Below are positions 61,649 through 64,000 of a DNA stretch of 64,000 bases, in pieces. Each line of letters opens with the position of its first letter. The stretch's first letter is position 1. Source of the DNA: Copromyces sp. CBS 386.78 (lineage: Eukaryota > Ascomycota > Sordariomycetes > Sordariales > Sordariaceae). Both the position numbers and the translations under genes were made by a program. Below the pieces are notes generated by a model that saw only the letters and a program-made list of their open reading frames with translations, did not search any database and was not told the origin of the DNA. The stretch spans positions 124,001-188,000 of the forward strand of contig MU839150.1 of NCBI GenBank assembly GCA_030685235.1, in the 5' to 3' direction.

Positions 61649-62640
61649 TTACTTAACGGCGGTACTATTATAAGTACGCGCCCGGCGCTTAGGAACGGCT
61701 GAGGACTTAGTAGTATTTTTAATAATAGTAATAAGAGCGGCGGGAATAGTAGTAGCGAAGGTAGGGGAAGCGGTAATAAGGGCGGTAGGAATAGCGGTAG
61801 TGGGGGTAGGGGAAGAGGTAATAGCGGCGGCGGCTCTTTCTTTGCGTTCTTTTTAATCGTTATAAACGATTATTATATTATCGAAATTGTATTAAACGGC
61901 GGCGTTAATAACTTATTTAATAAACCCTATATATTTTTTAAGGGCTATTACCCTCCCTTTAAATTTAATGAATTCGGCTACCTAATTTTTAAAAATTTAG
62001 ATTTTAGCGATTAAGGAAAATAATAGACTTTCGAATTTAATAGAAGGGGATTACTAGCGGGCCGCAATAAATTTAAACCTAATTTGAATTTAAAAACTAT
62101 TAATAGAAATAGTAAATATAGGAACGGATTAAATAGGAAGGGAGAAATTTACGTAGGGATATTAATATCCTTAGCTTCTTTTATAATTATTAAATAATTA
62201 AATATTTTAAAAGTAGCGATAAATAATTCGTATTTAAAATTTAGAACGTACTTAATTGTATATTAAATAGTAAAAATTTTTTAAACCTATTTTAACGTCG
62301 GTTTATAAGGTTTTTTAGTATATTAGTACGTTAAATACGTAGTAATTACGTTATTAGCGGCGGAGATAGTATAATTATACCCGTTAGCTAAGTAATATAT
62401 ATATTAATTTAGGAATAGGGCGGCGGCGGTAGCGATGGTAGTAGTAATAACGGTTTTAATAGTAGTCTCTCTATTAATTCCGGTAGTAATAGTATTCGGG
62501 TAGGTTTAAACCGGTTTAAGGATAGTACGGCGGCGCGGAGCGGGGGAGGGAGTTAGCGGCGTAGGAGACGATAAAAATAGTTATAATTACTATTATATAC
62601 GCTAAAATTATTAGAACTCTAAGAAATCCTATATTATATT
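61649..62640 (-). pseudogene. Antisense accessory reading frame in the inner gypsy element
   Basis: On the strand opposite to gag-pol, between integrase and the 3' LTR, one reading frame looks coding once RIP stops are ignored. From its start it has a Ser/Pro/Thr-rich stretch with R-R-R. A segment follows with Tyr at regular places (Y-Y-L-A-N-G-Y-N-Y, later L-T-Y and K-K-P-Y) that would be Cys before RIP. A hydrophobic helical or coiled segment comes next. An Ala/Thr/Pro low-complexity tail ends in basic residues (P-K-R-R-A-R-T) before TAA at 61649. A CT-rich leader-like sequence precedes it on that strand (about 62850-62900). I do not recognise the family, and the start is uncertain. Confidence 0.5.
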
Positions 62641-63017
62641 TAGGTTGGGAGTAAGGCCGGATATTTTAATAATTATAGTAGTTTGGGTGAACGGTTAGCG
62701 GGTAAATGTGAAAGCGGGGTGAGATTGGCGAGCGGCGTAGTAGTAATCGCGGGAGTGTAATAGTAGGTAAAAGAGAGAAGTAATAGGAGGGGGGGGGTAA
62801 TAATTGTAATAGCTGTACTAGAAGGTTAAGCGATAGGGGGGATATTTATAATACGATATAATAATAATTGAAGGAGGAAAGAGGAGGAGGAGGAAGAGAA
62901 AGGAGAGATTTGTAGATAGATGAGATACGTACCGCGCAATTAGAAGGGAGGGAGGTTTATCGTCTAATATTTGGGATATATGTAATTTGTTACGGCTATA
63001 TATTTAGCTATCTAATT

Positions 63018-63034
63018 GGGGGAGAAGGGGGGGG
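63018..63034 (+). other. Polypurine tract of the inner gypsy element
   Basis: An all-purine run (GGGGGAGAAGGGGGGGG) lies 4 bp before the 3' LTR, the position of the plus-strand primer in LTR retrotransposons. Confidence 0.85.
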
Positions 63035-63038
63035 CTAA

Positions 63039-63269
63039 TATTATAGGGCTAATACCCGTAGCTATGTGTTTAGCAATCGCTAGGCGAACTGCCGTACCGG
63101 TAACGCTGCCGTACCGGCAACCCCCCATAGCCCGTACACTGTACATCCCTTAAAAAGGACAGCTGGCTAGCCGCTTGCTCTGTAGGCGACCTTCCTCTCT
63201 TTCTTTCCTCGTAGAACCTTATCGATCGTTTAGGCCAGCACTTGTGCCAATTGTACTGCACCCCTTACA
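63039..63269 (+). repeat. 3' LTR of the inner gypsy element
   Basis: 231 bp. The expected TG start has become TA by a RIP-type change, and the end is TTACA. It aligns with 55380-55610. Confidence 0.93.
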
Positions 63270-63274
63270 CCTAT
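63270..63274. repeat. Right 5-bp target duplication (CCTAT) of the inner gypsy element
   Basis: This is the partner of 55375-55379. Confidence 0.92.
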
Positions 63275-64000
63275 TCGAACGCTTAGGAACGACCCTTCTA
63301 TATAGTACAATTTATTATCCGCAAATTAACGGATAAAGTAAACGTATGAACTTCGTTATTAAATTTACGTTTAAATATTATATTAATATATTAAAAGATC
63401 CAAGTCTATAGCCAATAGCGATTCCCGCCTTAGTATTTAAAATTAATAATATAAAAGCCGCCGTTATAAACTTTATACCTAATAAAGTTATTATAAGATT
63501 TATATTTAATAATATAATTGATATCGTATTAGGATAAGCTAACCGTAAAAACAATCGAAAATTTAAAGGTCTACCTTTACCTATCGCTAGAATCGCCGTT
63601 AACGATATAATCGCGATTTCGGCTATATTAATAAAGAAATACTTTAATTAAAGCCGTCTCCCTAAATTTTTCGAAGTTAATGATAAAGTTATATTTAAAT
63701 TTTATTAAAATTATAATATACTTAAGGCGGCTATACTAAGGAAGAAATTGGGGCAATAATTCGTTAGCCTATTTAGAATCCTAAAACGCGTTAGTTGATT
63801 AATATATAGATTCGAATTCCTAAAAGACTAGAAAGTTTACCCTATTATTAATATCGATTATTTAAAACCCGCCCTACTTATAGATATTTTTAGGAAATAA
63901 TTATTAAAGATTAACGAACTTGTGCGTTTAACGGATTACCCGTATAGTATTATTGCTTATAATTAACGAAAGAAAAAATACTTATTGGGATTTGAAGGAT
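63270..64000 (+). pseudogene. Integrase relic, second part, outer gypsy element (continues past window)
   Basis: Translation resumes with L-F-E-R-L-G-T-T-L, then Y-Y-P-Q-I-N-G and S-K-R, the counterpart of the conserved H-P-Q-T-D-G-Q...E-R block. A C-terminal gypsy region follows (F-R-I-L-K-R-V, then I-N-I-D-Y-L-K-P-A). The last codons resemble a chromodomain strand (K-Y-L-L-G-F-E-G), a weak hint only. Confidence 0.8.

Larger units (their letters stand above)
55380..63269 (+). mobile_element. Inner Ty3/gypsy retrotransposon, complete length, RIP-degraded
   Basis: This element of 7,890 bp has two 231 bp LTRs (TG at the 5' start; the 3' LTR ends CA), a purine tract before the 3' LTR and a CCTAT duplication. 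In order: gag from about 55.66 kb; aspartic protease (I-I-L-G-K-P near 57.41 kb); reverse transcriptase (about 57.86-58.50 kb); RNase H, broken by a small element at 58889-59302; and integrase to about 61.3 kb. An unusual antisense coding relic lies before the 3' LTR. Stops are everywhere and the RT motif Y-L-D-D reads Y-I-N-D. It inserted into the integrase of the outer element. Confidence 0.93.
47807..64000 (+). mobile_element. Outer Ty3/gypsy retrotransposon, RIP-degraded, split by inner element
   Basis: An old gypsy element in plus orientation, with its 3' end outside the window. Order by conceptual translation through stops: gag (about 48.4-50.9 kb, with an Asn/Tyr/Arg/Gly-rich tail); aspartic protease ending F-L-L-G-I-D-I-L near 51.97 kb; reverse transcriptase (about 52.65-53.35 kb); RNase H (about 53.4-54.6 kb, interrupted by a small inverted-repeat element); and integrase (about 54.9-55.38 kb). 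The integrase resumes at 63270 after the inner element, reading K-T-L-L then L-F-E-R-L-G. After that come a Y-x-P-Q-x-N-G-Q-like motif and a C-terminus ending near Y-L-L-G-F-E-G. Nearly every former CpA is TpA. It is non-functional. Confidence 0.88.

Noticed and set aside
63070..63261. 63-residue minus-strand frame
   Set aside because: It lies inside the 3' LTR and is explained by that repeat.

Overview
This window looks like a filamentous ascomycete chromosome, most likely a Neurospora-type member of the Sordariales. The genes carry short introns (mostly 50-200 bp) with GTAAGT-like donors. The protein set (TVP38, eIF4A, Yra1, Ydj1, cytosine deaminase, Snt2) is fungal. The right-hand 18 kb is AT-rich repeat DNA with the C-to-T and G-to-A decay left by repeat-induced point mutation (RIP). 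No bacterial, organellar, tRNA, rRNA or CRISPR features were seen. Exon structures were built by hand from splice signals and reading-frame continuity; every multi-exon model given closes in frame.

Region 1, about 1-43.4 kb, is ordinary euchromatin with twelve protein genes. In order they are: the 5' part of a proline-iminopeptidase-like gene (-); a protein with repeated Cys-Pro motifs (+); a TVP38/VTT membrane protein (-); a CCCH/CCCH/Smr protein related to no-go-decay endonucleases (-); an F-box plus JmjC hydroxylase (-); eIF4A (+); the Yra1/ALYREF mRNA export adaptor (+); a 6-phosphogluconate-dehydrogenase-like protein (-); the Ydj1-type DnaJ chaperone (-); cytosine deaminase (+); the chromatin reader Snt2 (-); and a HELQ/Hel308-like repair helicase (+). 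There is a 7.35 kb gene-free stretch between Snt2 and the helicase. Several genes serve mRNA handling (eIF4A, Yra1, the Smr protein) or chromatin and protein hydroxylation (Snt2, JmjC), but nothing suggests a single pathway cluster.

Region 2, about 43.4-45.5 kb, is a gene-poor transition. Region 3, about 45.5-64 kb, is RIP-degraded heterochromatin. It opens with a 2,020 bp Fot1/pogo-type DNA transposon with nearly intact 72 bp inverted repeats and a TA target duplication. Next comes an old Ty3/gypsy element (gag to integrase), whose integrase is split by a second complete 7,890 bp Ty3/gypsy element with 231 bp LTRs and a CCTAT target duplication. Each retroelement is interrupted by a small non-autonomous inverted-repeat element (437 and 414 bp) that is far less decayed than its host. 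The inner retroelement also carries an antisense open-frame relic between integrase and the 3' LTR, which is the least explained object in the window.

Insertion order can be read directly. The outer gypsy element came first, then the inner gypsy element, then the small element inside the inner one. The other small element entered the outer element independently.
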